A DNA stretch of 60,199 nt, from the NCBI RefSeq assembly GCF_001423905.1, contig NZ_LMPQ01000012.1:332624-392822 (forward strand). The letters are read 5' to 3'. Positions 1 to 8,961 of the stretch are shown piece after piece (position 1 is the first letter of the stretch; each line of letters starts with the position of its first letter). Position numbers and translations under genes: made by a program. The stretch comes from Frigoribacterium sp. Leaf186. Its GTDB lineage: Bacteria; Actinomycetota; Actinomycetes; Actinomycetales; Microbacteriaceae. The notes under the pieces are model-generated. The model saw only the letters and a program-made list of their open reading frames with translations. It had not been told where the DNA came from and did not search any database.

Positions 1-31
1 CGAGGCACCAGCTCACGCGGTGCGGCGCCGG

Positions 32-820
32 TCAGTCGTCGGCGCGTTCGGGCGCGATGCGGCGGCGGACCTGGCTCGCGCTGACCGGCTGCTCGAAGCG
101 CTCGTCGTCCATCGGGTCGTCGCGGGTGTCGTCGTCCGATGTGATCGGCGTGACGGAGGATGCCTCGGGAGCCGACACGGGTGGTGGCCCGGCGAGGGGC
201 GCCGCTACGGGAGCCCGGTAGGCCTCGGCACCCGGGGTGGGAGCGCCGGCGGTCGTCGCCGCCGCGGCACGGTGCTCGGCCTCCCAGGCCTTCTGGCGCT
301 CGGCGGCCTCGCGGTCGAGGTCGGCTTCTTCGTACTTCCAGCGGGCGAGGTCGTCGCGGAAGAGCTTCTTCGCCCGGCCGGGTCGGCGCTGCCACTCGAC
401 GAGGCGGTCGGTCATCTCACCCAGCGACCGTTCGGCCTGGAAGCTGAAGGACGCGGAATGACGCTTGATCTCGGCGAGTTCGTGCGCCGCCCAGTCCGCG
501 GCGAGCGTGCTCCCCGTGGACGGCAGCAGGCGCAGGCGAACGTCGGCCTCGTGACCGAGGTGGTCGACGTACGTCCGTTCTTCGGTGCCGAGGGAGCTGT
601 ACACGGCACCCTTGCGCGCTGCCGAGACGACCCCCGCGATGGCCGCCGCCCGGGCGTCGTCGTCGTGCGCCGAGAGGACGCGTCGGGTGGCCCCGCGACC
701 GATCAGGGCTGCGACGACACCGGCGACGACGATGGCGACGAACGGGACCGCCGCATCCGTGACGACGCGCTGACCGTTGTCGGACGAGAGCCAGTCGACG
801 AAGGTGTTCCACCAGTTCAT
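32..820 (-). CDS. hypothetical single-pass membrane protein
   Basis: The 262-aa product is not recognised. Residues about 20-42 form one strong hydrophobic helix, followed by a long charged region rich in Glu, Arg and Ala (about 130-190) that looks like a cytoplasmic coiled coil, and then a Pro/Ala-rich low-complexity tail ending in acidic residues. The start is supported by a -10-like TAGTGT on the minus strand (833-828) only 7 nt before the ATG, which suggests a leaderless transcript. It is transcribed alone. It could be a membrane-anchored scaffold, but no catalytic motif is visible. Confidence 0.7.
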   Translation of the reverse strand: MNWWNTFVDWLSSDNGQRVVTDAAVPFVAIVVAGVVAALIGRGATRRVLSAHDDDARAAAIAGVVSAARKGAVYSSLGTEERTYVDHLGHEADVRLRLLPSTGSTLAADWAAHELAEIKRHSASFSFQAERSLGEMTDRLVEWQRRPGRAKKLFRDDLARWKYEEADLDREAAERQKAWEAEHRAAAATTAGAPTPGAEAYRAPVAAPLAGPPPVSAPEASSVTPITSDDDTRDDPMDDERFEQPVSASQVRRRIAPERADD

Positions 821-897
821 GGGGCGAACACTACAGCTGAGGTCGAAGGTTGCCGCGGTGCGACATGCGGGCGCGCCCGGCCCCTCGACGGTCGCGC

Positions 898-1209
898 TCA
901 GGCGAAGCGGAAGCAGTCGGTGGCGTCGTCGCGGCTCCAGAACTCGCCGATCTCGACGAATCGACGCTGGCGCGGCAGGAACCGCTTGGCGCGGTACCGG
1001 TCACCCTGCGGGTCGTCGAAGCGCTCGACGTACCCGACGACCTCGCCACCGGCGCGCGTGACCCGGGCGAGGTCGTCGTGCACCTGCACGAGTCGGAGGC
1101 CGCCCCGTGTCGATCGGAGGGCGGGCAACGTCGCACCCGCGTGGACGTGCACGTGAGGGGTGGGCACGTGAGGGGTGGGGGAGGCGAGGTCGGTGGCGCT
1201 GGTGGTCAT
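898..1209 (-). CDS. hypothetical small protein
   Basis: A 103-aa protein of unknown function. A Shine-Dalgarno AGGAG stands before the ATG. The N-terminus is low complexity: a 15-bp tandem duplication at about 1148-1177 encodes a repeated P-T-P-H-V. The rest (about residues 28-103) has mixed beta-type sequence with many Arg and aromatic residues and ends in Cys-Phe-Arg-Phe-Ala. No known domain is recognised. Codon use matches the neighbours, so it is probably a real gene. It stands alone between the membrane protein and the aldo/keto reductase. Confidence 0.6.
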   Translation of the reverse strand: MTTSATDLASPTPHVPTPHVHVHAGATLPALRSTRGGLRLVQVHDDLARVTRAGGEVVGYVERFDDPQGDRYRAKRFLPRQRRFVEIGEFWSRDDATDCFRFA

Positions 1210-1296
1210 GAGGTGCTCCTGAGGTCATCCGGCCGATGCTGTCGAGAACACCCCCGACGCTAGGGGCGACCACCGACAACGCCGTCGGACGAACTC

Positions 1297-1330
1297 GGAG
1301 GGCGCGGTGCCCGACCGGCACCGCGCCTCC
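1297..1330 (-). terminator. hairpin downstream of aldo/keto reductase gene
   Basis: GGAGGGCGCGGTGCC pairs with GGCACCGCGCCTCC around a 5-nt loop, with one bulged base. It lies 6 nt beyond the stop codon of the minus-strand reductase. The right arm is a copy of the recurrent decamer CCGCGCCTCC. There is no T-run, as is usual in this GC-rich group. Confidence 0.6.
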
Positions 1331-1335
1331 TCGGG

Positions 1336-2355
1336 TCAGCGACCGGTGCCGTCGACCGCGAGCGGTTCGATGGCGGCGAGCTCGTCCTCGGTGAGCTCGG
1401 CCCCGTCGAGCGCGTCGAGGCTGTCGTCCAGCTGGGCCACCGACGACGCCCCGATCAGGGCGCTGGTCACCGCGGGCTGGCGCAGCACCCAGGTGAGCGA
1501 GAGCTGCGCGAGCGACTGGCCCCGCGCCCGGGCGATCTCGTCCAGGCCGCGGACGCGCGAGAGGTAGGTCTCGTCGAACGCGTCCTCCGAGAACCACCGG
1601 CCCTCGGCGGCGCGCGAACCGGCCGGCGCCTTGCCCGAGAGGTAGCGGTTCGTCAGCAGGCCGCCGGCCAACGGCGAGAACACGATCGACCCGACGCCGT
1701 GGGCGAGCAGGGTGTCGAAGAGCCCTCGCTCGGGCCGCCGGTCGAACATGTTGTAGCGCGGCTGGTGGATCAGCAGCGGCACGCCCTCGGCCGCCAGGGC
1801 CTCGATCGCGGCCTCGGTCTGCGCCGGGTCGTAGTTCGAGATGCCTGCGTAGAGGGCCTTGCCCTGTCGCACCGCCGTCGCGAGCGCGCCCATGGTCTCG
1901 TCGATCGGGGTCTCGGGGTCGGGGCGGTGCGAGTAGAAGACGTCGACGTGGTCCATGCCCAGGCGCCCGAGGCTGGCCTCGAGCGAGTTCAGCAGGTACT
2001 TGCGGGACCCGCCGTCGCCGTAGGGCCCCGGCGTCATGTCGTAGCCGGCCTTGGACGACACGACGATCTCGTCGCGGTAGGGCCGGAGGTTCGCCGCGGC
2101 GATGCGCCCGAACTGCTCTTCGGCCGAACCGTACGGAGGGCCGTAGTTGTTCGCCAGGTCGAAGTGGGTGACGCCGCGGTCGAAGGCACGCAGCACGATG
2201 TCGCGCTGGGTCTCGAGGCCGCGGTCCGAGCCGAAGTTGTTCCAGAAGCCGAGCGAGATGCGGGGCAGCTTGAGCCCGCTGCGACCCGTGCGGACGTAGT
2301 CGAGTCGCGAGTACCGTGCGTCGTCGGCGACGAAGGGGGTGAAGGGTGATCTCAT
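1336..2355 (-). CDS. aldo/keto reductase, MgrA/YghZ (glyceraldehyde 3-phosphate reductase) type
   Basis: This 339-aa enzyme has the AKR TIM-barrel pattern. The expected catalytic tetrad is visible as Asp66, Tyr71, Lys102 and His143, and the N-terminal stretch around LGFWNNFG plus the NNYGPPYG motif are typical of the YghZ/MgrA subgroup (AKR14). Family members reduce aldehydes such as L-glyceraldehyde 3-phosphate or methylglyoxal with NADPH in the cytoplasm, so detoxification is the likely role; the true substrate is not visible. A TAGGCT -10 on the minus strand (2367-2362) lies 6 nt before the ATG, so the transcript is probably leaderless. The gene is divergent from msrA. Confidence 0.9.
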   Translation of the reverse strand: MRSPFTPFVADDARYSRLDYVRTGRSGLKLPRISLGFWNNFGSDRGLETQRDIVLRAFDRGVTHFDLANNYGPPYGSAEEQFGRIAAANLRPYRDEIVVSSKAGYDMTPGPYGDGGSRKYLLNSLEASLGRLGMDHVDVFYSHRPDPETPIDETMGALATAVRQGKALYAGISNYDPAQTEAAIEALAAEGVPLLIHQPRYNMFDRRPERGLFDTLLAHGVGSIVFSPLAGGLLTNRYLSGKAPAGSRAAEGRWFSEDAFDETYLSRVRGLDEIARARGQSLAQLSLTWVLRQPAVTSALIGASSVAQLDDSLDALDGAELTEDELAAIEPLAVDGTGR

Positions 2356-2361
2356 GCGGTC

Positions 2362-2396
2362 AGCCTAGGGCTGGCCCTCGGCCGCAGGAGTAGGTT
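2362..2396. promoter_or_regulatory. back-to-back leaderless promoters between aldo/keto reductase and msrA
   Basis: On the minus strand TAGGCT (2367-2362) lies 6 nt before the reductase ATG. On the plus strand TAGGTT (2391-2396) lies 7 nt before the msrA ATG. Neither gene has a Shine-Dalgarno sequence, so both mRNAs probably begin at the start codon. No clear -35 boxes are seen. Confidence 0.5.
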
Positions 2397-2403
2397 CGCG
2401 GGC

Positions 2404-2931
2404 ATGACGACGTTCGTTCTGGCCGGTGGCTGCTTCTGGTGTCTCGACGCGGTCTACCGCACGCTCGACGGCGTGCTCGAGGTGGTGTCCGGCTACACGG
2501 GCGGGCACACTGTCGACCCCGACTACGACGACGTCTGCACCGGCCGCACGGGGTACGCCGAAGCGGTCGCGGTGACCTTCGACCCGGAGAAGATCCCGGC
2601 CGACGTCATCCTCGACGTGTTCTTCACCCTGCACGATCCGCGTCAGCTGAACCGGCAGGGTGCCGATGTCGGCACCCAGTACCGGTCGGCGATGTTCGCG
2701 GCCGACGACGACCAGGCCGCGCTCTTCGAGGCCGCCCGCGAGCGCGCCTCCGAGGCCTGGGACGGCGGCGTGGTCACGACGATCGAGCCGCTGTCGACCT
2801 GGTACGACGCCGAGCAGTACCACCAGGACTTCTTCGCCAAGAACCCCGGCCAGGGCTACTGCCTGGCCGTCGCGCTTCCGAAGGTCAACAAGATCCGCAA
2901 GTCGTACGCGAAGTACGTGCTCGCCTCGTAG
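2404..2931 (+). CDS. msrA: peptide-methionine (S)-S-oxide reductase MsrA
   Basis: The 175-aa product reduces the S-epimer of methionine sulfoxide in proteins and free Met. It carries the MsrA signature GGCFWC at residues 8-13, with Cys10 as the catalytic cysteine, the GYAEAV segment near residue 53, and a C-terminal G-Y-C where the recycling cysteine is expected. Length is normal for the family. It acts in cytoplasmic oxidative-stress repair. The divergent aldo/keto reductase fits a shared stress-detoxification theme. The start has a -10 box 7 nt upstream and no ribosome binding site, so it looks leaderless. Confidence 0.95.
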   Translation: MTTFVLAGGCFWCLDAVYRTLDGVLEVVSGYTGGHTVDPDYDDVCTGRTGYAEAVAVTFDPEKIPADVILDVFFTLHDPRQLNRQGADVGTQYRSAMFAADDDQAALFEAARERASEAWDGGVVTTIEPLSTWYDAEQYHQDFFAKNPGQGYCLAVALPKVNKIRKSYAKYVLAS

Positions 2932-2986
2932 ACGGGCCGCGCCGTCCGGCGCGACCGACCGAGAAGGACGAAAGGGGCGCTCGACG

Positions 2987-3202
2987 ATGAGTGACCAGAA
3001 CACGTTGCACCGACAGACCTGGGTGGCCGTGGGGCCGGCAGGGGCGGTCGGCTCCATCTTGAGGACCGACGACGGCTTCGAGGTCCGTCTGCCCGGCAGA
3101 TCGGCTGAGGGCGGCGTCTACCCGACCCTCGCCGTGGCCAAGAGCGCGCTGTTCGCGGCTCTCGGGCCGGGGGCCGAGTACCCGGAGTTCCACGAGCACT
3201 GA
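2987..3202 (+). CDS. hypothetical small protein (71 aa)
   Basis: A 71-aa protein downstream of msrA. The start ATG at 2987 is chosen because a GAAAGG-type Shine-Dalgarno lies just before it and the sequence becomes protein-like there. The sequence (WVAVGPAGAVGSILRTDDG then GGVYPTLAVAKSALFAAL) suggests a small mixed alpha/beta domain with no membrane segment or cysteine. Short proteins of this look are common in Microbacteriaceae, but no function is known to me. It probably shares the msrA transcript, since only 55 bp separate them. A hairpin follows it. Confidence 0.65.
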   Translation: MSDQNTLHRQTWVAVGPAGAVGSILRTDDGFEVRLPGRSAEGGVYPTLAVAKSALFAALGPGAEYPEFHEH

Positions 3203-3253
3203 CCCGCCCGTCGTCGACCGACGCCGCCGACGTCGGGTCGTCCCCGGGTCGGC

Positions 3254-3285
3254 CCCGCGCCTCGTCGTCCACAAGGAGGCGCGGG
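3254..3285 (+). terminator. hairpin between the 71-aa gene and ssb
   Basis: CCCGCGCCTC (3254-3263) and GAGGCGCGGG (3276-3285) form a 10-bp stem with a 12-nt loop. It sits between the msrA unit and the SSB gene and is built from the recurrent CCGCGCCTC element. Confidence 0.55.
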
Positions 3286-3325
3286 TGCCGCCCGCGGGTC
3301 GGCCCGCGTTCGCGAGACTCCCGAC

Positions 3326-3952
3326 ATGACAGACACCATCACCCTCACAGGGATCATCGCCACCGACCCCCGGGCCCTCGTCACCCAGAGCGGCCTGTCC
3401 ATCACCAGCTTCCGCCTGGCCTCGACCCAACGCCGGTACGACCGGGTCAAGGGCGAGTGGCTCGACGGCGAGACCAACTGGTACACGGTCACGGCCTTCC
3501 GCCAGCTCGCCGAGAACGTCCTGGGCAGCCTCCGCAAGGGGCAACGGGTCGTCGTGACCGGTCGGCTCCGCATCCGCTCGTGGGAGGCCGGTGACCGCAG
3601 CGGCATGACGGTCGAGGTCGACGCCGACGCGATCGGTCACGACCTCACCTGGGGCACGTCGACGTTCGAACGTCGCGTCGCCTCGGCGTCGGTGGGCGAC
3701 AGGGCGGCGGCGTCCGACGACGGCGAGGCCGTCCGGTCCGACGCGACCGAGAGATCCTCCCTCGAGTCGGTGACCGCCGGTGAGGCCTCGGAGGGCGCGA
3801 CGACCGGTGCCGCGACTTCCGAGGCAGGCCCGTCGCTGGGGGGCGCGTCGGTGGGCATCGACGGCTCCGGGACGCCGGCGGGTGCCGCCGACGCCTCGGA
3901 CTGGGGCGCCCCGGCGGCGGTCGGAGCGGACGAGGTGCTGGCACCGTTCTGA
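3326..3952 (+). CDS. single-stranded DNA-binding protein (second SSB paralogue)
   Basis: A 208-aa protein whose first 110 residues form an SSB-type OB fold: TLTGIIATDPR, SFRLASTQRRYD, NWYTVTAFRQLAENV and GQRVVVTGRLRIRSWE are all typical. It binds ssDNA during replication or repair. The C-terminal half is a low-complexity Ala/Ser/Gly/Glu tail ending in VLAPF, a weak match to the acidic DDDIPF tip of canonical SSB. It is not next to rpsF/rpsR/rplI, where the main actinobacterial ssb lies, so this is most likely the accessory SsbB-like copy. GAGACT 7 nt before the ATG may be a -10 box. Confidence 0.88.
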   Translation: MTDTITLTGIIATDPRALVTQSGLSITSFRLASTQRRYDRVKGEWLDGETNWYTVTAFRQLAENVLGSLRKGQRVVVTGRLRIRSWEAGDRSGMTVEVDADAIGHDLTWGTSTFERRVASASVGDRAAASDDGEAVRSDATERSSLESVTAGEASEGATTGAATSEAGPSLGGASVGIDGSGTPAGAADASDWGAPAAVGADEVLAPF

Positions 3953-4077
3953 CCCTGCGGGCACCGTCCCGGGTCGTGCTGGGCGGGGCGGTCTCGCCCT
4001 CCCGGGCCTCGGGCCGGCGCACCGTAGACTCGACGCGGCTCGTCGACCCGCGGCGGCGCCGGCGACGAAGGGCACCC

Positions 4078-4539
4078 GTGACCGGTTCGAGACCCCCGCG
4101 AGGCCCCGTGCTCGCCGCGATCCTGCTCGCCCTGTCGGTCCCCCTGGTCGGCTGCACGTCGTCGCCCGACCCCGAGCCGTCGACACCGCCGAGCGCGGCG
4201 TCGACGGACGCTCCGGCGTTCTCGTCCGAGTCGACGACGACCGATGCGGCGGCCCACTTCGACGAGGTCGCCCGGGCCACCGTCGCGGCGAACGCGCGCC
4301 CGGGTGGTCGTGCCCTGGTCGACGCGCTGGTGGCCGCGGGCTTCGACAAGTCGACGATGCAGGTCACGGCCGACACGACCTCGATCGGCCGCGACGCCGA
4401 CAGCGTCCAGTTCTCGGTGCTCTGGGGTGAGGACTGCCTGATCGGGCAGGTCTCCGACGCGGGCTACTCGAGTCAGACGGCGCCGGTCCTCGGCACGGGC
4501 GCCTGCCTCGTCGGGTCGACGCGAGCCATCGACTGGTGA
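4078..4539 (+). CDS. putative lipoprotein of unknown function
   Basis: A 153-aa protein, starting at GTG 4078 because GAAGGG precedes it and a lipoprotein signal peptide begins there. The signal ends in the lipobox L-V-G-C at about residue 25-28, followed by a Ser/Pro/Thr-rich spacer. The remaining domain (about 55-153) contains two cysteines (GEDCLIGQV and GTGACLVG) that could form a disulfide outside the membrane. It resembles the small actinobacterial DUF6993-type secreted proteins, but that assignment is tentative. TAGACT at 4024-4029 is a candidate -10 with a short 5' UTR. Confidence 0.75.
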   Translation: MTGSRPPRGPVLAAILLALSVPLVGCTSSPDPEPSTPPSAASTDAPAFSSESTTTDAAAHFDEVARATVAANARPGGRALVDALVAAGFDKSTMQVTADTTSIGRDADSVQFSVLWGEDCLIGQVSDAGYSSQTAPVLGTGACLVGSTRAIDW

Positions 4540-4563
4540 CGTCGGGCGCTCGGCGCCGCCCGA

Positions 4564-4569
4564 TAGACT
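4564..4569 (+). promoter_or_regulatory. -10 box of a leaderless ettA transcript
   Basis: TAGACT ends 7 nt before the ettA ATG at 4577 and no Shine-Dalgarno is present, so transcription probably starts at or next to the initiation codon. No clear -35 box is seen. Confidence 0.45.
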
Positions 4570-4576
4570 CGCTCCC

Positions 4577-6262
<1,686 letters not shown>

Positions 6263-6278
6263 CCGGCACCCCGCCGTC

Positions 6279-6752
6279 ATGACCCGCCTGCACGTGCCGA
6301 CCCGAGTGCGCTGGAGCGACCTCGACGGGTACCGGCACGTGAACAACGCGTCGATGCTGCGCCTCCTCGAGGAGGCGCGCATCGACGCGTTCTGGTCGGC
6401 CGACGGCACGATCGACGAGCGGTCGTCCGCCGCCGTCCTCGACGGCAGTCCGGGCGCCGCGACCATGACGCTCATCGCGCGCCAAGAGCTCGAGTACCTC
6501 GTCCCGATCCCGTACCTGCGGGCACCCCTCGACGTGCAGATCTGGGTGGGTCGCCTGGGCGGGGCGAGCCTCGAGGTCTGTTACGAGGTGTGGTCCCCCG
6601 AGGGGGTCGAGCCGCGGCAGCTCTTCACGAAGGCCGCGACCACCATCGTGCTGGTCGACTCCGCGACGAACCAGCCGCGGCGCATCTCCGACGTCGAGCG
6701 CGACGCGTGGTCGCCGTACGTCGAGGAGCCGTTGGCTTTCCGCCGCCGCTGA
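6279..6752 (+). CDS. acyl-CoA thioesterase, 4HBT hotdog fold (YbgC/FcbC type)
   Basis: A 157-aa single hotdog-domain protein. The N-terminal RVRWSDLDGYRHVNN with its conserved Asp, followed by a long helix (MLRLLEEARI), is the 4-hydroxybenzoyl-CoA thioesterase-like signature; the Asp is the expected catalytic residue. It should hydrolyse acyl-CoA thioesters in the cytoplasm; chain length cannot be read from sequence. It lies 16 bp after ettA on the same strand and is convergent with a second, unrelated-fold-architecture thioesterase (TesB type), which is a local pairing of fatty acyl-CoA functions. Confidence 0.85.
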   Translation: MTRLHVPTRVRWSDLDGYRHVNNASMLRLLEEARIDAFWSADGTIDERSSAAVLDGSPGAATMTLIARQELEYLVPIPYLRAPLDVQIWVGRLGGASLEVCYEVWSPEGVEPRQLFTKAATTIVLVDSATNQPRRISDVERDAWSPYVEEPLAFRRR

Positions 6753-6776
6753 CCTTCCGACGCTGCTGACGGCCCG

Positions 6777-7646
6777 TCAGCTGCGGGGCACCCGCACCAT
6801 GCCCTCTTGCGCGACGCTCGCCACGAGCGTGCCCGCGCGATCGTAGATGCGACCGAGCGACAACCCGCGGCCGCCGACCGCGTTGGGGCTCTCTTGCACG
6901 TAGAGCAGCCACTCGTCGACCCGGGCCGGTCGGTGCCACCACATGGCGTGGTCGAGGCTCGCGGCCTTGAGCCCCGGGGTGACGAAGGCGATGCCGTGCC
7001 GCCGGTAGATCGGCTCGAGCAGGGTGTAGTCGCTGGCGTAGAGCAGGGCGGCGCGGTGCAGGTCGGCGTCGTCGGGCATCGGGCCCGTGGCCCGCAGCCA
7101 CACGGCCTGGTGGGCCACGTGGTCGCCCTCGACGCTGAAGTAGACCGGCGAGGGCACATGGCGCATGTCGAAGGGGCGGCGGGTCCACGACCGGGCGACC
7201 GGGTTGTCGACGGCGGACAGCAGCTCGGCGTCGCTCGGCACGTCGTCGGGCCCGGGCAGGCCCTGGGGCATGTCGACCTGGTGGTCGAGCCCCTCGTCGG
7301 GGGTCTGGAACGAGGCGATCATCGAGAAGATCGGCACGCCGTCCTGCGAAGCCTGGGTGCGACGGGTCGCGAACGACCGACCGTCGTGGATGCGGTCCAC
7401 CGTGAAGGTGATGGGGATCGTCAGGTCGCCGGGCCGCAAGAAGTACGAGTGGAGCGAGTGGACGTCGCGTCCGCCGCCGACCGTGCGCTGGGCCGCGACG
7501 AGGGCCTGGGCGGCGACCTGCCCGCCGAAGACCCGGCCGAGCGGCTCGGGCTGCGAGCCGCCGGTGAAGACGTCCTGCCCGCCGACGATGCCGGCAGGGG
7601 CCAGGTCGAGGGTGGACAGCAGGCTCTGCAGCGGATCGTCGGTCAC
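6777..7646 (-). CDS. tesB: acyl-CoA thioesterase II (TesB family)
   Basis: The 289-aa product has the double hotdog layout of TesB. The first half contains GRVFGGQVAAQALVAAQRT and SLHSYFLRPGD, the second half contains HQAVWLRATGPMPDD and SLDHAMWWHRPARVDEWLLY, all characteristic of the family. It releases free fatty acids from medium and long acyl-CoA. It starts at GTG 7646; a minus-strand TAAACT (7659-7654) lies 7 nt upstream, so the mRNA is probably leaderless. Only 21 bp separate it from the divergent gene at 7668. Confidence 0.93.
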   Translation of the reverse strand: MTDDPLQSLLSTLDLAPAGIVGGQDVFTGGSQPEPLGRVFGGQVAAQALVAAQRTVGGGRDVHSLHSYFLRPGDLTIPITFTVDRIHDGRSFATRRTQASQDGVPIFSMIASFQTPDEGLDHQVDMPQGLPGPDDVPSDAELLSAVDNPVARSWTRRPFDMRHVPSPVYFSVEGDHVAHQAVWLRATGPMPDDADLHRAALLYASDYTLLEPIYRRHGIAFVTPGLKAASLDHAMWWHRPARVDEWLLYVQESPNAVGGRGLSLGRIYDRAGTLVASVAQEGMVRVPRS

Positions 7647-7652
7647 CCGATG

Positions 7653-7659
7653 TAGTTTA
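7653..7659. promoter_or_regulatory. symmetric -10 element shared by two divergent leaderless genes
   Basis: The heptamer TAGTTTA reads TAGTTT on the plus strand and TAAACT on the minus strand, so both hexamers match the TANNNT -10 pattern. It is 9 nt from the ATG at 7668 and 7 nt from the GTG at 7646. With just 21 bp between the start codons, any -35 contacts must lie in the opposite gene's coding sequence. Confidence 0.55.
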
Positions 7660-7667
7660 GGGGGCCG

Positions 7668-8339
7668 ATGAACGACGCATTCACCCTCCCCGACTCCCTG
7701 TCCCTCAGCGATCTCGCGACCTATCTCGGGCGGGCCGGCCGGGTCGAGGACGGTTCGGTGCGGCTCATCGCCGGCTCGGGCGTGCTCGCCGTCTACGTGG
7801 CGGTGTTCTACCCCCTGGGCCTGCTCGACTCGAGCCCCACGGTGCTCGGCCTCCGGACCTTCCAGCTCGACGACCGTCCCGATTTCGACGCGGTCGTGCC
7901 GGTGCGGTCCCTGAAAGAGCGCCTCGTGCGCCTCCAGAACGACGTCGTCGACCCCACCGCGGCGGTCACGGTGTCCGTGCCCGCCACGGTGAACACCGTC
8001 ACCTGGGCCGCCATCTCACCGCCCCGCGGGGGGTGGGCGAGGCTTGAGGCGATCGAGGCCGCGCGCCTGCGATCGACCGCCGAGGCCGGCATCGCCCGGG
8101 TCGCCGAGGCGATCCCCGCCGGCACGGGCGAGCAGATCGTGCACCGGGTCCGGGCCGACGTGTGGTCGGCACCCGTCGAGGGCGCCGAGGGAGTCCCGGC
8201 CGGGGCGGGCTTCGGGGCGCTCAGCCTGGGGTTCCTCGACGGAGAGGACGAGGTCGCCGTCTTCGAGACCGGCACCTGGACGCGCCTCACGACCCCCAAG
8301 GGCCACGTCCTCGTGAAGCGTCGCTCGTCCCTGCTCTGA
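7668..8339 (+). CDS. hypothetical protein (223 aa)
   Basis: A 223-aa protein with no recognised domain. It has no signal peptide; a hydrophobic patch around residues 38-55 (GVLAVYVAVFYPLGLLD) could be a buried core strand rather than a helix. Later segments (TVNTVTWAAISPPRGGW; FGALSLGFLDGEDEVAVFETGTWTRLTTPKGHVLVKRRSSLL) look like a compact beta-rich cytoplasmic protein. Codon use fits the neighbours and the start has a -10 box close upstream. It shares a bidirectional promoter with tesB, so the two may respond to the same cue. Confidence 0.7.
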   Translation: MNDAFTLPDSLSLSDLATYLGRAGRVEDGSVRLIAGSGVLAVYVAVFYPLGLLDSSPTVLGLRTFQLDDRPDFDAVVPVRSLKERLVRLQNDVVDPTAAVTVSVPATVNTVTWAAISPPRGGWARLEAIEAARLRSTAEAGIARVAEAIPAGTGEQIVHRVRADVWSAPVEGAEGVPAGAGFGALSLGFLDGEDEVAVFETGTWTRLTTPKGHVLVKRRSSLL

Positions 8340-8382
8340 GGCGCGGCGACCCGGCGCCCGCAGGCCGGTGGTTCGCGGTCAA

Positions 8383-8446
8383 CGGCCCGGCAGGCCAGCG
8401 GCCCGGCAGGTCAGCGGCCCGGCAGGTCAGCGGCCCGGCAGCTCAG
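8383..8446. repeat. 16-bp tandem repeat, four copies, overlapping the globin stop codon
   Basis: Four head-to-tail 16-bp units of type CGGCCCGGCAGGTCAG occupy 8383-8398, 8399-8414, 8415-8430 and 8431-8446. Units 2 and 3 are identical; units 1 and 4 differ at one base each. The TCA inside unit 4 (8443-8445) is the TGA stop of the minus-strand globin gene, and copies 2 and 3 supply further TGA triplets beyond it. Confidence 0.9.
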
Positions 8447-8961
8447 CGGTCGAACGTGTTGACCATGGCCTGGGCGGCGCGGTCGAGGTAGCCCCAGAGC
8501 ATCGCGTCGTCGAGGGGCGCGAGCTCGAGCTCGTCGACGGCCACGCGCATGTGCTGCAGCCAGTGGTCGCGGGCCTCGGGGGTCACGCGGAACGGCATGT
8601 GCCTCATGCGCAAGCGAGGGTGCCCGCGCTCCTCGCTGTAGGTCGTCGGGCCTCCCCAGTACTGCTCGAGGAACCCGGTCAGCCGCTGGATCGCGCCTTC
8701 GAGGTCTTCTTCGGGGTACATCGGCCAGAGCACGTCGTCGGTGCGGACGCCCTCGTAGAACCGGCGCACCAGCTTCTCGAAGGTCGGGCGGCCACCGATC
8801 TGCTGCCAGAAGTTGCCCTGGGCCGAGTCGTCGCCGAGCCCGCGGCGCACGGTGACCGGCACGGCCGTGGGCAGGGCCGCAGGCGTCGGCGGAGTCAGGG
8901 GTCGACCCTCGGACGCGCCGGCCGCGCCGGACGGCCGCGGCGTCAGCGGGAGGTCGCTCAT
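8443..8961 (-). CDS. truncated hemoglobin, group II (GlbO-like), with N-terminal extension
   Basis: A 172-aa protein whose residues about 48-172 are a group II 2-on-2 globin: FWQQIGG, FYEGVRTDDVLWPMYP, FLEQYWGGPTTYSE and RGHPRLRMRHMPF. The proximal heme His is His121 and the group II Trp is Trp134. Likely roles are O2/NO binding or redox protection; heme binding is inferred. The first 47 residues are a Pro/Ala-rich extension not found in typical 130-aa family members. The start is fixed by an ATGA overlap with the stop codon of the mscS-type gene, implying translational coupling. The stop codon lies inside a 16-bp tandem repeat. Confidence 0.9.
   Translation of the reverse strand: MSDLPLTPRPSGAAGASEGRPLTPPTPAALPTAVPVTVRRGLGDDSAQGNFWQQIGGRPTFEKLVRRFYEGVRTDDVLWPMYPEEDLEGAIQRLTGFLEQYWGGPTTYSEERGHPRLRMRHMPFRVTPEARDHWLQHMRVAVDELELAPLDDAMLWGYLDRAAQAMVNTFDR

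Noticed and set aside
8383-8446. Repeat array as a possible CRISPR
   Set aside because: Units are 16 bp and contiguous with no spacers, and no cas genes are near.
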